The notes below the pieces were generated by a model, which was not told the origin of the DNA, did not search any database, and was given only the letters and a program-made list of their open reading frames with translations. The translations under genes were made by a program, and so were the position numbers. Source: Aegilops tauschii subsp. strangulata (Eukaryota > Streptophyta > Magnoliopsida > Poales > Poaceae). Taken from it: 64,000 bases of DNA. The stretch lies in contig NC_053036.3 in NCBI RefSeq assembly GCF_002575655.3, positions 155,224,627-155,288,626 of the forward strand. The letters run 5' to 3'. Each line of letters starts with the position of its first letter. Position 1 is the stretch's first letter. This document shows positions 11,466-21,450 of the stretch, piece after piece.

Positions 11466-12900
11466 ATACTCTGTTGACTTGTCCACCAGCTGCCACTTTC
11501 TATCCTTTTTTCAACCAATAATAGATATGTTCCTTATCCAGTTTGTACTGCGTTTTCCCATTATTTCCCTTTTCAACCAAGAGACCTGTTGGGTATCCGG
11601 TCTCTACTACTTTCACCATATTATTTCCTCTTTGAATCAAGTCCTAGATTCATGCTACAACTTTCCCCCATTTCTTCGTTGTTTGAACAAAGCCCTAGAT
11701 TCGAATGCATGAAGTAGCTTTACCTCTAATAATACTAAAAATGTAGGTGGCTTTGGAAGAGCTGATGGGAGTAGAAAAAGATGCACATGCAGACACATGG
11801 GGAGCTGGGGCAGTAGAGCAAGGCTGCTTTCGAAGAACTTATACCTGAGGGTCGCCGGGATGTTGGCGGCGGCAGGTCGGATCTGCGGACAATACGGCAG
11901 GGAGGAAGAAGGGTCGGAGGACCTCCCGAGTCGGCGCTGTGTCGGAGAGAATGGCACGGGCAGAGGATCGGGCCCCTCCGGCAGCTGTTGGTTTCCTCCC
12001 TCGGCGGCTATGACCGCGTGAACGATACACCTTTTAGTCCTCTACACACACCGGCCGAAGGGATCCGACCGGATCTGTGACCAGCGGTGAGCAGAGAGAA
12101 AATGTCGCTATAGCTGTCTTGTTTATATCTGGAGAGGATGAGAGAATGTAGAGAGCAACCCTAGTAAAGCAAGCGCTCAGGCCCCTGCGTCCATATATAG
12201 TGGAGTGATTATCTTTTTTCTCTCCACAATAAGTGTTTCAATTTGTGTACGTGGCATTAAAGAAAAGAAACTCTCTATTTAAGGTGACTATTGTACGACT
12301 CCTACTTACTACTAGTAGTACTACAGTATTGTTCACTTGTGCTCCCCGCCCCTCCATTCATTGAACAACCCCATGGGTGAATAAACATACAGTAAGTACT
12401 GTATTTATATAGAACGAACAAGCTCGAACTATTTTCGCGTAGTTAAAAGTTGAGGGCGGGGCTTTTCCCGGGCAGTACGCGCGGCAGTTTTTGGGTAGGC
12501 GGTTTGACAGAGAGGCGAGGAGGGTGAGCGAGTGGTGCTGTACGATTTGACGGCGCGTTACTGCTGGAAAGACTTGTGATATGACCACTCACTATAGTCA
12601 TGCATTACTGGCGCTCCAACCGGGGTGATGCCCCCCTTCCGTTCCGCGCTCTAATCTGGTGCATGACACGTCGACCCGGATGCTGGCTCTCCCACATGTC
12701 GGAGTAGTAAGAAGGAGCAAAGAATGATGCGGTATATACTAGTACTATACTAGAGTACTACTTAGGTCGGAGGAGTGCGAACCACGGCAGCCCAGTGAAC
12801 CAGCAGTGCGAACGGTAGCCCAGTGAACCAGCAGTAGAAAACAATGTGGTGATAGGGCCATAAAAAACAATGTGCTACGGTCCACACTGTAGCATGTACA
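11466..12900. other. Unassigned CACTA interior
   Basis: A T-rich stretch (11466-11720) repeats the phrase TTTCAACCAA/TTGAATCAAG with a CCTAGATTC motif. A GC-richer stretch (11750-12030) has short opposing frames without known motifs. 12030-12900 contains small fragments but no recognisable gene. Confidence 0.35.
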
Positions 12901-13477
12901 GTAACACTCCTCTTTGTTTGGATCCCTGAGTTAGAGCTATTTTGGGTTGAAATAGCCTCAAATTATCGAAACAAGAGGGGTTAGTTTGAGCTAGTTTGCT
13001 CTAACCAAGCTAAAAAAACTAGCCCGGTGGAGAGGTTCTAATTGTGTTAGTTATCCTCGGGCCCACTAAAAGAGAACTAAAAGAATCTCCCCTGCCCGCA
13101 CCAGATCGCTCCCCCCCTCTCGCATGACTCCTCTCTGTTCCCCATAGGGCCGCTCGCCCTCTCTCTCCTCTGGCCGCCCTCTCCTTCCGGCCTCCGCCGC
13201 CCTACTCCGGCCGCCCTCTCCCTCCGGCCTTCGAAGGTCGCCCCGCTCCCCCTTCACCAGTCGTTTTTCTCCCTCTGTCGTGCGCGGCGGCGGCGCATCT
13301 ACCAGGGAGGTCGCGAGAGGGGTGAGTTTGTTCGTTCCTTCTCTGTCTCACAGCCATATCATTGATCTTGCTTGCTCTAGCGCTAATTCTGATTTGGAAA
13401 AGTAGATCCTGATCAAACTTGGTATAGATTTGTGGTGCACGCATGGAATTGTTTGATGCTGCTTGAGGAGGTAATAA

Positions 13478-13868
13478 ATCTTTCTAGAGGCCCAAAGATT
13501 CAGGTCACATTTCTAGGTATTTCAATTTCAGGCTTTCATTATTTCTAGAGGCCCAAAGATTCAGTTCACCTTTCTAGGTATTTCAATTTCAGGCTTGCAT
13601 TATTTCTAGAGGCCCAAAGATTCAGTTCACCTTTCTTGGTATTTCAGTTTCAGGCTTGCATTATTTCTAGAGGCCCAAAGATTCAGTTCACCTTTCTAGG
13701 TATTTCACTTTCAGGCTTGCATTATTTCTAGAGGCCCAAAGATTCAGTTCACCTTTCTAGGTATTTCAGTTTCAGGCTTGCATTATTTCTAGAGGCCCAA
13801 AGATTCAGTTCACCTTTCTAGGTATTTTAGTTACAGGCTTGCATTATTTCTAGAGGCCCAAAGATTAA
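13478..13868. repeat. 61-bp minisatellite, about 6.4 copies
   Basis: The unit contains TCTAGAGGCCCAAAGATTCAG, repeated at about 13482, 13545, 13606, 13667, 13728, 13790 and 13851 with few mismatches. It follows a GC-rich, first-exon-like stretch with a GGTGAGTT donor-like site at 13320, and precedes an exon-like stretch. It may therefore sit in an intron of a captured gene fragment. Confidence 0.85.
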
Positions 13869-13874
13869 GTTCCC

Positions 13875-14049
13875 AGTCGGCGGCAAGCGTCCTTGCTACC
13901 CATGCCGGTGTCGACCTCAACTCGCAAGGGCCGGCGTCGGAGGGGTTCCCGGGGCTTGGGCTCTACAGAGCCTTCCTCCAGAGCGACGATGGCGAGCTCC
14001 TCCCTCGGTGCGTGAGGGGCTCCGGGCTCCCTCCCTATCATGAATGACT
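13875..14049 (+). pseudogene. Exon-like fragment, unknown protein
   Basis: One frame reads VLATHAGVDLNSQG, then FPGLGLYRAFLQSDDGELLP, and stops at 14049. The composition (GC-rich, no internal stop, DLNSQG and LQSDDGE phrases) resembles the N-terminal part of grass transposon-associated or nuclear proteins. It begins directly after the 61-bp minisatellite, with no start codon in frame, so it would be a downstream exon. I cannot name the family. It may equally be a fortuitous open stretch. Confidence 0.3.
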
Positions 14050-14253
14050 TCCATCATGAGTTAGCTCATTCTTTGTTTCATGAAGTGTTTTTTTATTTTG
14101 TGAAGCTTGATTGACGACTTGTATGTTTAAGTGGGATATCTCATTTGTATGGACAAAGTAAAAATTATCATGTTTTGCATGCTTGATTTGTATAGATGGT
14201 TCGTTTATATCAATTGTGAGCGGGAGGAGGCCACAGAAGAGCCGGCCACACCA

Positions 14254-14603
14254 AGAGGGTGCTTGGATCCAAGGGACTTATTTTAGTCTGACTAAAAATA
14301 GTCTCTTTAAGAGGCTAAAGTTCCAAGCACCCCTGACTAAAGAGGGGCTAAAACTAGTCTTGAGACTAAAAATATTTAGTCAGGGGTACCCCTACTAAAA
14401 TGTGGATTAGTCCTCTCTCTCCTCATTTAACTCCTCTCCTTTAACACAGGCGAGTTCTGGATTGGAGGGTTTGGAGGATAATAAATGCTCATTAACTTGA
14501 TTTTAGTCTCTTTAGTATTTGGATCCAAGCATGGGTGAGGCTAGCAAGTTTTAGTCCCACTACTTTTAGTCATGGAACTAAAACGTATCCAAGCACCCTC
14601 CAA
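14254..14603. mobile_element. MITE with GAGGGTGCTTGGAT termini
   Basis: The left end reads GAGGGTGCTTGGATCCAAG and the right end reads CGTATCCAAGCACCCTC, its inverted complement, about 350 bases apart. The interior is rich in TTTAGTC/GACTAAA repeats that continue the inverted pairing. It encodes nothing. A hAT-type MITE is likely from the terminus, but no clear 8-bp duplication can be read at the flanks. Confidence 0.65.
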
Positions 14604-15460
14604 ATCCGGCAGGAAATAGGGTCCAAAGTAGTCAAATGATTGAGATAGAGCATTTATTGTCAATCTAACCCTGCCATCCATACACCTCTTTGGTTTAGAG
14701 TTAGTTCAGGGTTAGAATCTAACTCTAACCTCTAACTGAGTTAGAGTTCTCCTCATCTCGGTTCATCACCATCATACTTTCCCCATTCCTGTGTTTTCAG
14801 TATCCTACGAATCAAAGAGGCCCTTTTTTTGCGGGAAAAATCAAAGAGGCCCTTAGACTGGTTTCGGTCCGGTCATTTTTTATAAACGTGTTATGTCCAA
14901 AATTTAATGAACGTGCTCCGGTTTCCACGAAAATAATACGGTTTCATGTAGTAATTCATTCATTTATTTATTCTTCTGCGGGGGGTTTGCATGTAATTCG
15001 TGAGGTCTGAAATGTAAAGTATATGCTCCGAGTCGTGCATGCACTACGACCCAGATGCTCTATGTCCCACATGTCGGCGAATGGGAGCACGTGGAAATAG
15101 CCTAGGAGTACATATAGGAGGATAAATGCGTGAAATAATATGTACTGTGAAGCGTAGCCGCGGTTCAAAAAGGAGACCTAAAGTGATGACAGCTATAGGT
15201 CGCACGCACCCAACTAGTGGTACTAGACATCCGACTAATTTTTCCTCAAAAGAAAAAAAAGAGGCACGAGTGCTCAGTACTCCTATTCTATAAACACGAG
15301 TCCCATCTGACAACAGCGTCCGTGCTACAGCTAGCTCTCCTCCCTCGTTTCTCTCTTCTAATTCTAAACTCGGCCGACGCCCGGTGGGCGGGGTGGGTTT
15401 GCTCAACTGCGGCCCCACCTCACAATGAAAACATTACGACTGGAATAAAAATGCCATATA

Positions 15461-15627
15461 CTCCCTCCGTTCATAAATATAAGCCTTTTTAGATACTATT
15501 TCAAATGGAATACAGCATACATATGTATGTAGACATAGTTTAGAGTGTAGATTCACTCATTTTGCTCCGTATGTAGTAGTCACTTGCTGGAATCTTTAGA
15601 AAGACTTATATTTGGGAACGGAGGGAA
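15461..15627. mobile_element. Stowaway MITE
   Basis: The termini CTCCCTCCGTTC and GAACGGAGGGA are inverted, flanked by TA on both sides (15459-15460 and 15628-15629). Length and interior are typical of the Triticeae Stowaway group (Tc1/mariner derived). Confidence 0.9.
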
Positions 15628-15751
15628 TACTATACTAATAAAACATTAAGGCCACGAGGCGATGCAGTGCTGGTTACAGGAGGCAAGAAGAGATGCATCC
15701 ATTGACGACGTCCACCTCCTCGACTCAGGGCGCCGGCCCACCGAACGGTGC

Positions 15752-16293
15752 CTAAGTAGCGGCAGCTTTCGTGGCCATGTCGACGTGCTTCTGAACAATG
15801 GCGTCCAAAGATTCCAGCCGCTGGAAGAAGGCCAACGTCTTTCTGTCCTCGCTTTCCTTGTAGTGGCCTATGTAGACGATTTCCTCGTAGACGTGGATGT
15901 GCAGGTCGACGGTTTCTTGCATGGCGAGGCGCTGCGCGGCGAGCGCGGCCTCGAGGTGCACATTCTTCGTCGCGACCTCCGGCACCTGCAGGGCCACCAG
16001 GGCTTGAAAGAGTTCGTCACCATGGAGGCCGATGAGGGTGGCAGGCAATGAGGAGCCTGGGCGCGCGGGCTGGAGCAGTACGGCAAGGTCATCCGCGCGC
16101 TCTTGACGGCAGTGAACTTGCGGATGGAGTTGACCATCATGTCGTCCATGTGAGAGGCGAAGCCGGCGTCGGCGAGGGCTACGATTCCTGCGGTCGCCAG
16201 CACCGTCTGGAAACGCTACGCGGTGCGGGGCCGCAGGCCGGTGCCTTGGATGATTTGGCACAGCCGACTGCCGCTCGCGTCCATCGCCTCCAT
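15752..16293 (-). pseudogene. Broken host-like gene of unknown function
   Basis: From ATG at 16293 (minus) the frame reads MEAMDASGSRLCQIIQGTGL to PRTA, meets an in-frame TAG, and resumes as VLATAGIVALADAGFASHMD and on to KFTAVKSARMTLPY. The frame then shifts. The remainder reads LIGLHGDELFQALVALQVPE, a helical, leucine-rich stretch, and ends at 15752 with HVDMATKAAAT. A TATA-like sequence (TATAATAAA on the minus strand near 16390) lies about 100 bases upstream. The good codon structure on both sides of the damage suggests a real ancestral gene of about 180 residues. I do not recognise the family. Confidence 0.5.
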
Positions 16294-16929
16294 AGGTGCT
16301 TGTGGCTTCTGGTCACTTGGTCTTGTATTGGAGTGAGCAGTGTTGTGCAGAGACTTGGGAGTAGATGGATTGGAGTGGTGGGGCGCCTTTATTATATGAG
16401 AGTCCAAACTGTGTTGCATTCACATCGTGCTGGCTCTATTCTGCTTCTCCAATTAATTCCCTCTGCATGTAATTGAGGATGCATCATTGACCGTTCAATG
16501 TCTCGGGAACCGCCACCCTCTCCCTCCGTGGCATTCAAGCACCTATGGACCCGTCGACGACGAGGTGCCTATGGTGACTTTGTAAATTTCAAGATGATAG
16601 TGCCGTGCGTGTGTGCGTTCATAGGGGTGAGTGTATGCGCGTGTATATGAGCGCTTGCGTCTGTACTGTGTAAAAAACGTAAATGCGTGTCAAAAGAGAC
16701 TAGTCAGTATACTCAATATTGTGCACCTCAGAGAGGAAAACGATAGAACTAGTACGTATTTATTTACGGTGCAGATTCACTCATTTTGCTCCATATGTAC
16801 TCCGTCTCGGTGTAGTCTAGTCACTTGTTGAAATCTCTAGAAGGGCAAATACTCCTTTCTAGTTTACAGGGCTATACTAGCAAGTAGTTGTACGTACTAG
16901 TACAATAGTGGGCTCACATAGCAATTTTG

Positions 16930-17960
16930 TCTCATGCAAGAGCCTGGCTATATGCGTGCTCCAATGTTCGCAATTGCAACGTTCGGTTTGCGCTTAGCTC
17001 TTCGCCTCTTCGAGAAGACGAACAATGATGTTACTACTACTGCTTCTACAGTGTCGAATCCACTGCTGCATGTCCGTCCACCGCGAGCGGGACGGATAGC
17101 TTGTTGTAGAAGTACTACTAAGCAAAAGCATGTCCTCGTTTGCGAGCAACCATGCGCATGGTGAGGGAGAAGGCGTGTAGTAAAATCAAGTTTCTCCTCG
17201 TTGTACGAGTTGACGCGACACATCATAGCACTCGCCCCACATGCTTGCCTCTAAACTTGGCTGAAAGACCCGCAGTGTACAATATATTTGCTGCAACCTC
17301 TAACATTTACCCACCACAAATTAAAATATATATATGGCCGTATGCATCGTTCTGATGCAGATGCGGGGGAGTCCCCTTTTCGAAAAAAACAAATTAAAAT
17401 ATATATTCCTGTCTTGACCAGATGAGCGTGCAAACTACAATCACCAGGGTGTCAGGTAGGGCCAGAAGACTATTTTAATTATTTTAAAAAAAATAACTTC
17501 GAGACGGCCACATAGCATGGAGCCGACCCCAACGATTTTAAGCTTACAGGCACGGTACACGCTATCCTAGACTACTCTACACATGAAACTGCCACACGAG
17601 CGTCCGGGCTGCGCTTGGCTCTTCGCCTCTTCGGGAAGTCGAACAATGATGGAGTACTACTGCACTGGAGGAGTACTACAGTACGCATCTGGCCATCTGA
17701 CACTGATTGAACTGCTGCATGTCCACCGCGTGCGGGAGGGAGAGCGTGTAGCGAAAGCTTCTCCTAGTCTTGCCAGCCACCACGCTCATGGGCGAGGGAG
17801 GGACGCTCCTGCCTTTGCGTGTATGACAGGTGGGCCCAATAGGTGTGTGGCCAACATGTCATACAGCCAAAGGCAGGTGCAGTTAAGTCCGCGAGGGAGA
17901 GGATAATCAAACTTCTCGTTGATGTACGAGTTGACGCGACACATGAAAGCACTGCACTCG
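16930..17960. repeat. Diverged direct duplication (two arms)
   Basis: 16930-17230 and 17590-17955 share GCTCTTCGCCTCTTCG, AACAATGATG, CTGCTGCATGTCC and GTACGAGTTGACGCGACACAT in the same order and orientation. This shows an old duplication of about 300-360 bases just upstream of the SINA-like gene. Confidence 0.65.
17334..17388 (+). mobile_element. Minute LINE/SINE tail insertion with target duplication
   Basis: An 18-bp direct repeat (ACAAATTAAAATATATAT at 17316-17333 and 17389-17406) flanks about 55 bases that end CCCCTTTTCGAAAAAAA. A poly-A end plus a long duplication is the mark of target-primed reverse transcription with extreme 5' truncation. Confidence 0.7.
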
Positions 17961-18070
17961 ATATATTTCAATAATTTGCGTTTACTGATGCATTAATTAC
18001 AACGCATGCATGCATGCCGTGACTCTCCTTTTGATACTTGCATGTGTTGATTTAATGCACCTTGAAGTAG

Positions 18071-18078
18071 TATAAAAT
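18071..18078 (+). promoter_or_regulatory. TATA box of SINA-like gene
   Basis: TATAAAAT lies 44 bases before the ATG. The sequence just upstream (17985-18068) is closely related to the interior of the MITE at 19611-19930 (shared TGCATTAATT, GCATGCATGC, GATTTAATGCACCTTG), so the promoter abuts MITE-derived DNA. Confidence 0.5.
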
Positions 18079-18121
18079 ATGTGACGGTAAAGCTTTGTAA
18101 TACCCCGGCCCAAGTCGAGAG

Positions 18122-19034
18122 ATGGTTGTGCACGAGGAGGGCGAGATCATGCAGACCGAACAAGACCCGACGATGGAGCTCTCTAAGGTCTCGATGGACC
18201 TCACCGTGCTCCACTGCCCCTTGTGCCTCCGCCCCTTGACACCTCCAGTGTATGAGGTTCGAATAAACCTCGTCCGTTCGGCTGATTGAGCAAGGTGCAG
18301 GTTTCTTGATTGATGTGTTGTTCGATTGATTTCTGCAGTGCAAGGGAGGGCACCTGGCCTGCGTGGACTGCCGCGTCGAGCGCCCTGGGAACCAGCGACA
18401 GTGCCAGAAGTGCGAGCGCGGCGGTGGCTTCGACGTGCGGAACACGGCGGTGGACTTCGTCCTTTTGTCGGTGAGGGTGGAGTGCCCGCACGAAGGCTGT
18501 GGGCTCTACGTCACTTACCACAAGCTCACCGATCACCAGAGCGTGTGTCCGCTCGCGCCCTGCAAATGCCCCGTGCCCGTCTGCTGCTACGAAGGCCCGC
18601 TGTCGGCGCTCTACCACCACATCAGCACCGTGCATCCCATGCCCGTGCACAGGATCCAGTACGGCAAGGTGCTCCAGCTGCAAGTGCCACTGTCGGAGCC
18701 ACGGCTCTTGCTGTTCGCGGAGGAGGACTGCCGTGCGTTTTTCTTGGTCGGCGGCATGCTCGACATCGGCGCGCCTATCGCCGTGTCAGTCGTCTGCATT
18801 AGAGCGGGGGCGTCCCCACTGCCGCACTACGTGGCCAAGCTGTGGGCGAACGGCCCGCCGGGGGAGCCCAAAGGCACGACCGACGCCGTCAAGGTGGAAA
18901 TGGAGGTGACAAGCAGCAAGGATCCCGGTGACGTCGATGTGCAGGAGCTGACCTTCTTGACAGTTCCGCCCAAGCTGCTGGCCGGGGCTAAGCTTGTGTC
19001 CCTCCACATTCAGATTGACAAGCTCACGTCCTAA
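18122..19034 (+). CDS. SINA-like E3 ubiquitin ligase, two exons
   Basis: SINA/SIAH proteins are RING ubiquitin ligases that bind substrates through a C-terminal TRAF-like domain. Exon 1 is 18122-18256 (45 codons), the intron 18257-18338 (GT..CTGCAG, phase 0), and exon 2 18339-19034; the product is 276 aa. The RING is C32-x2-C35-x10-C46-x3-H50-x2-C53-x2-C56-x10-C67-x2-C70, and the intron splits it exactly before C46. A SIAH-type zinc finger follows at residues 94-144 (C94, C99, H106/H111, C115, C120, C122, H138, H144). The rest is a beta-rich TRAF-like segment ending IQIDKLTS. No stop or frame break is seen, and a TATA box lies upstream. It sits inside the CACTA, so it is probably captured cargo. 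The short length is at the lower end for plant SINA-like proteins. Whether it is expressed cannot be told. Confidence 0.8.
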
Positions 19035-19227
19035 AAGTTTCTACAGTGCCTTCTGTTTATCTTAGTAATATGCTAATATAGGGATTGCCTTGGTCTACTT
19101 TAGCTTAAGAAATGGTGGGTTTTGTGGCGATGCAGCAATTACTTCGACATCAGATCAGTAATTTCCAACAGTCGAACGGATATTTTGTGTCTGTTGGATA
19201 TAAAGTTCCTTTGGGTAAGAAGTACTA

Positions 19228-19397
19228 CTTGTCATCAAAATGGATAAAAGGAGATGTATGTAGACGTATTTTAGTTCTAGATACGTCCCTTTTTATCCAT
19301 TTTGATGACAAGCACTCCCTCCGTTCCACAATACATGCCTTCCATTTGTCAAAATATAGATGTATCTAGACATGTTTTAGTATATAGGTACATCCAT
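19228..19397. mobile_element. Long hairpin and adjoining Stowaway remnant
   Basis: CTTGTCATCAAAATGGATAAAA at 19228-19249 is exactly mirrored at 19291-19312, giving a 22-bp stem and a loop of about 40 bases. The loop and the flank to 19397 contain Stowaway phrases (CTCCCTCCGTTC at 19315, GATGTATCTAGACATGTTTTAG), so this looks like two abutting, truncated MITEs. Confidence 0.6.
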
Positions 19398-19456
19398 GAT
19401 AGAGCCAATCGGATGGTTGAGAACACTACAATTCGTAGCTACAAATGCGTGTGTGA

Positions 19457-19504
19457 CTCCCAGATGCAGAGGCTGGGGGTCATCATCCTCCTTTTCGAGA
19501 AAAA
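19457..19504 (+). mobile_element. Second minute LINE/SINE tail insertion
   Basis: ACAAATGCGTGTGTGA (19441-19456) and ACAGACGCGTGTGTGA (19505-19520) form an imperfect 16-bp duplication. Between them is GATGCAGAGGCTGGGGG, then CCTTTTCGAGAAAA. The insert shares the GATGCAG..GGGGG..CCTTTTCGA core with the insertion at 17334-17388, so both come from the same retroposon 3' end. Confidence 0.65.
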
Positions 19505-19610
19505 ACAGACGCGTGTGTGAGAGCTCGCCACGCGGCTATTCCTGTCGAACGCCCCATTAACCGTAAGATATGTATACGACGGTGCCAGTTATTGCACGTG
19601 CACAGCAGTA

Positions 19611-19930
19611 CTCCCTCCTTTCCGGTTTATAGGGCTTAATTCAAAAATCTCACCAACCAAGATGGTGAGTGGTGGAATATTTTTTGTAGTTTGCAAAAGC
19701 ACCTAATTAATGCTCCTGTTTTTCTCAAAAAATTATGTTTATCAATGCATTAATTGCAATGCATGCATGCGTAAAGTACATGCATTGATCAATGTTCTCT
19801 TAATACTTGCATGCAATGATTTAATGCACCTTGGAATCTGAACATGTGTTGGGGAACAACCAAATTGAGCCTCATAAAATGGAAAAACTAAAATTTTGAG
19901 ATAAGCCCTATAAAACCGGAAAGGAGGGAG
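19611..19930. mobile_element. Stowaway-like MITE, 320 bp
   Basis: Termini CTCCCTCCTTTCCGG and CCGGAAAGGAGGGAG are inverted, flanked by TA (19609-19610 and 19931-19932). The interior is AT-rich with GCATGCATGC tracts. Confidence 0.85.
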
Positions 19931-20027
19931 TAGAAAAAGAAGTACTCCGTCTGGGAATAGTGCCGCACTTCGAAACTAGAACCGTCAATAAATTTTGAGC
20001 TTGCGTCTCGTCACATTCCAAATTACT

Positions 20028-20179
20028 CCACGCTATATTGAATTGCAAACCTATTCACACCGATCACAAGCTAAACGGTTTCCCACTTAGGAGCGTATTA
20101 GTACCACGCTATATTGAATTGCAAACCTGTTCACACCGATCACAACCTAAAAGGTTTCCCACTTAGGAGCGTATTAGTA
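20028..20179. repeat. 76-bp tandem duplication in a promoter region
   Basis: CCACGCTATATTGAATTGC starts both copies (20028 and 20104). They differ by about four bases. The second copy ends seven bases before the TATA box of the coiled-coil ORF, so any upstream element is doubled. Confidence 0.85.
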
Positions 20180-20185
20180 CTCGGT

Positions 20186-20193
20186 TATAAATA
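20186..20193 (+). promoter_or_regulatory. TATA box of the coiled-coil gene
   Basis: TATAAATA lies 90 bases before the start codon, followed by an A/C-rich leader (CACAAAAACAAACAAG) typical of a plant 5' untranslated region. The start context CTGCCATGGCC is a strong plant start. Confidence 0.6.
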
Positions 20194-20282
20194 CTAGTAT
20201 GCCAAGATGACTGCACATTCCTCCTCAACTCCTCATCCACAAAAACAAACAAGTCATTCAGCATCCTTCCCTTGCATCTGCC

Positions 20283-20954
20283 ATGGCCAGCGTGAGTTCT
20301 AGGTCGAGAGATTGCCACCAGGGAGAGGCGAGCATGGAAGCGGAAGCACGAGAGATGTCCCGCCTCGCTACGAGAGCAGCCGACATGTCCCGCCGCGCGG
20401 AAGTAGCAGCACAGAGGTCCCGCCGCACCGCTGAAGCAGCACGGAGGTCCCGCCGCACCATCGATGCAGCAGATTGGTCCGGCCACGCCGCAGAAGCAGC
20501 AGAGATGTCCCGCCGCGCCACGAATGCAGCAGAGATGTCCCGCTGCGCCGCGGCGGCCTGGGAAAATTTCTCGCGGGCAGGCGACGACTGTTACAGGCGC
20601 ATGCATGTGATCGTCCATAGCCAGATGGATCGGATCTCCGGCTGGGCGAGGTTGCAGGACGACATGAAAGCCTCGTTTGAACAGGCTACCGGCGTAATCC
20701 GGCAACTAAGGGAGGGCAATGAGAGGCTCCGGGCCGAGCGCGACCTGCTGAGGGAGAAGATCGTCCGAAGTGCAGACCAGCAGGAGGAGACCAGTGCCTT
20801 GTTGAAGAGGACTGGCGTCATCGTCAAGAAACTTATGGAGGAGAATGACATGCTCCGCAACAAGCGCCAAAGGCTGGTGGAGGAATCCGTGGATGTTCTC
20901 AAGCAGCGTCTTGAGGACACGAAAGAGCTCATTGCCGCTCGCCGCGGAGACTAG
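20283..20954 (+). CDS. Coiled-coil protein with seven 10-residue repeats
   Basis: This is an intact 223-aa frame with a good promoter and start context. Residues 1-25 are polar. Residues 26-95 are seven 10-residue units of the form SRRAxxAAxx (SRLATRAADM, SRRAEVAAQR, SRRTAEAARR, SRRTIDAADW, SGHAAEAAEM, SRRATNAAEM, SRCAAAAWEN), encoded by a 30-bp repeat. From about residue 115 to the end the sequence is a charged, leucine-spaced coiled coil (for example RQLREGNERLRAERDLLREK and a later ENDMLRNKRQRLVEES stretch). No membrane segment or signal peptide is seen. The function is unknown; a structural or dimerising role is only inference. It lies 1.25 kb after the SINA-like gene on the same strand, inside the CACTA. 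Its 3' region is interrupted by a LINE fragment. Confidence 0.65.
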   Translation: MASVSSRSRDCHQGEASMEAEAREMSRLATRAADMSRRAEVAAQRSRRTAEAARRSRRTIDAADWSGHAAEAAEMSRRATNAAEMSRCAAAAWENFSRAGDDCYRRMHVIVHSQMDRISGWARLQDDMKASFEQATGVIRQLREGNERLRAERDLLREKIVRSADQQEETSALLKRTGVIVKKLMEENDMLRNKRQRLVEESVDVLKQRLEDTKELIAARRGD

Positions 20955-21108
20955 TTCCCGCGGCCTGCAGCAACGCATCAAGAAAGTAGAGATCAGCGAG
21001 CCAGATCCTTGTCTTCCTTCTTCTTTTGCCCTTATGTATTTCGGGCGTAGCCGCATGTGGCTTTTTTAATTATCTTTCTAATTATGTAAGAGAATTAATC
21101 GTCCTTAT

Positions 21109-21450
21109 CTTTCTGTGGAAGATCAATGTTGCGAGGCTGGAATGAAGAAAACTCTTGCTGTGGCGACCCTGGCGTTGCTGTTCTTCTAGTTGCTGCTGGG
21201 ATTCCTTCAGTTTCCTGGTTTCTTTTGATGTAATAATCGGTTTAGGATGTGGATTGTGTCGTCGGTTGTGAAATGTTGGGTTCTAGCGCAGATGTTTGGC
21301 CTTTGTTGGCCTCTTGGGATGTTGCGATTTCAATCTGGTAGCTTTTACTCCTTCGTGTTAGGCTGGAGTTGTGCCGAACTTCTTGTGAATTGTGGTGGTT
21401 TTCAGTAATGAAAATCGGAAGGGGCAAGCCCTTCTTTGATCAAAAAAAAT
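21109..21450 (+). mobile_element. 5'-truncated LINE insertion
   Basis: A perfect 14-bp duplication, TTAATCGTCCTTAT (21095-21108 and 21451-21464), flanks 342 bases. These end AATGAAAATCGGAAGGGGC, then CCCTTCTTTGATCAAAAAAAA, the typical grass LINE 3' end with a poly-A tail. It lies about 150 bases after the coiled-coil stop codon, so it probably sits in or next to that gene's 3' untranslated region. Confidence 0.8.

Noticed and set aside
13478..13868. CRISPR-like array
   Set aside because: It is a head-to-tail minisatellite with no unique spacers, in a plant nuclear genome.
12905..14830. One composite MITE or Pack-type element spanning this interval
   Set aside because: Both ends show CCTCTTTG(G/T)TT, but in the same orientation rather than inverted, and no target duplication was found.
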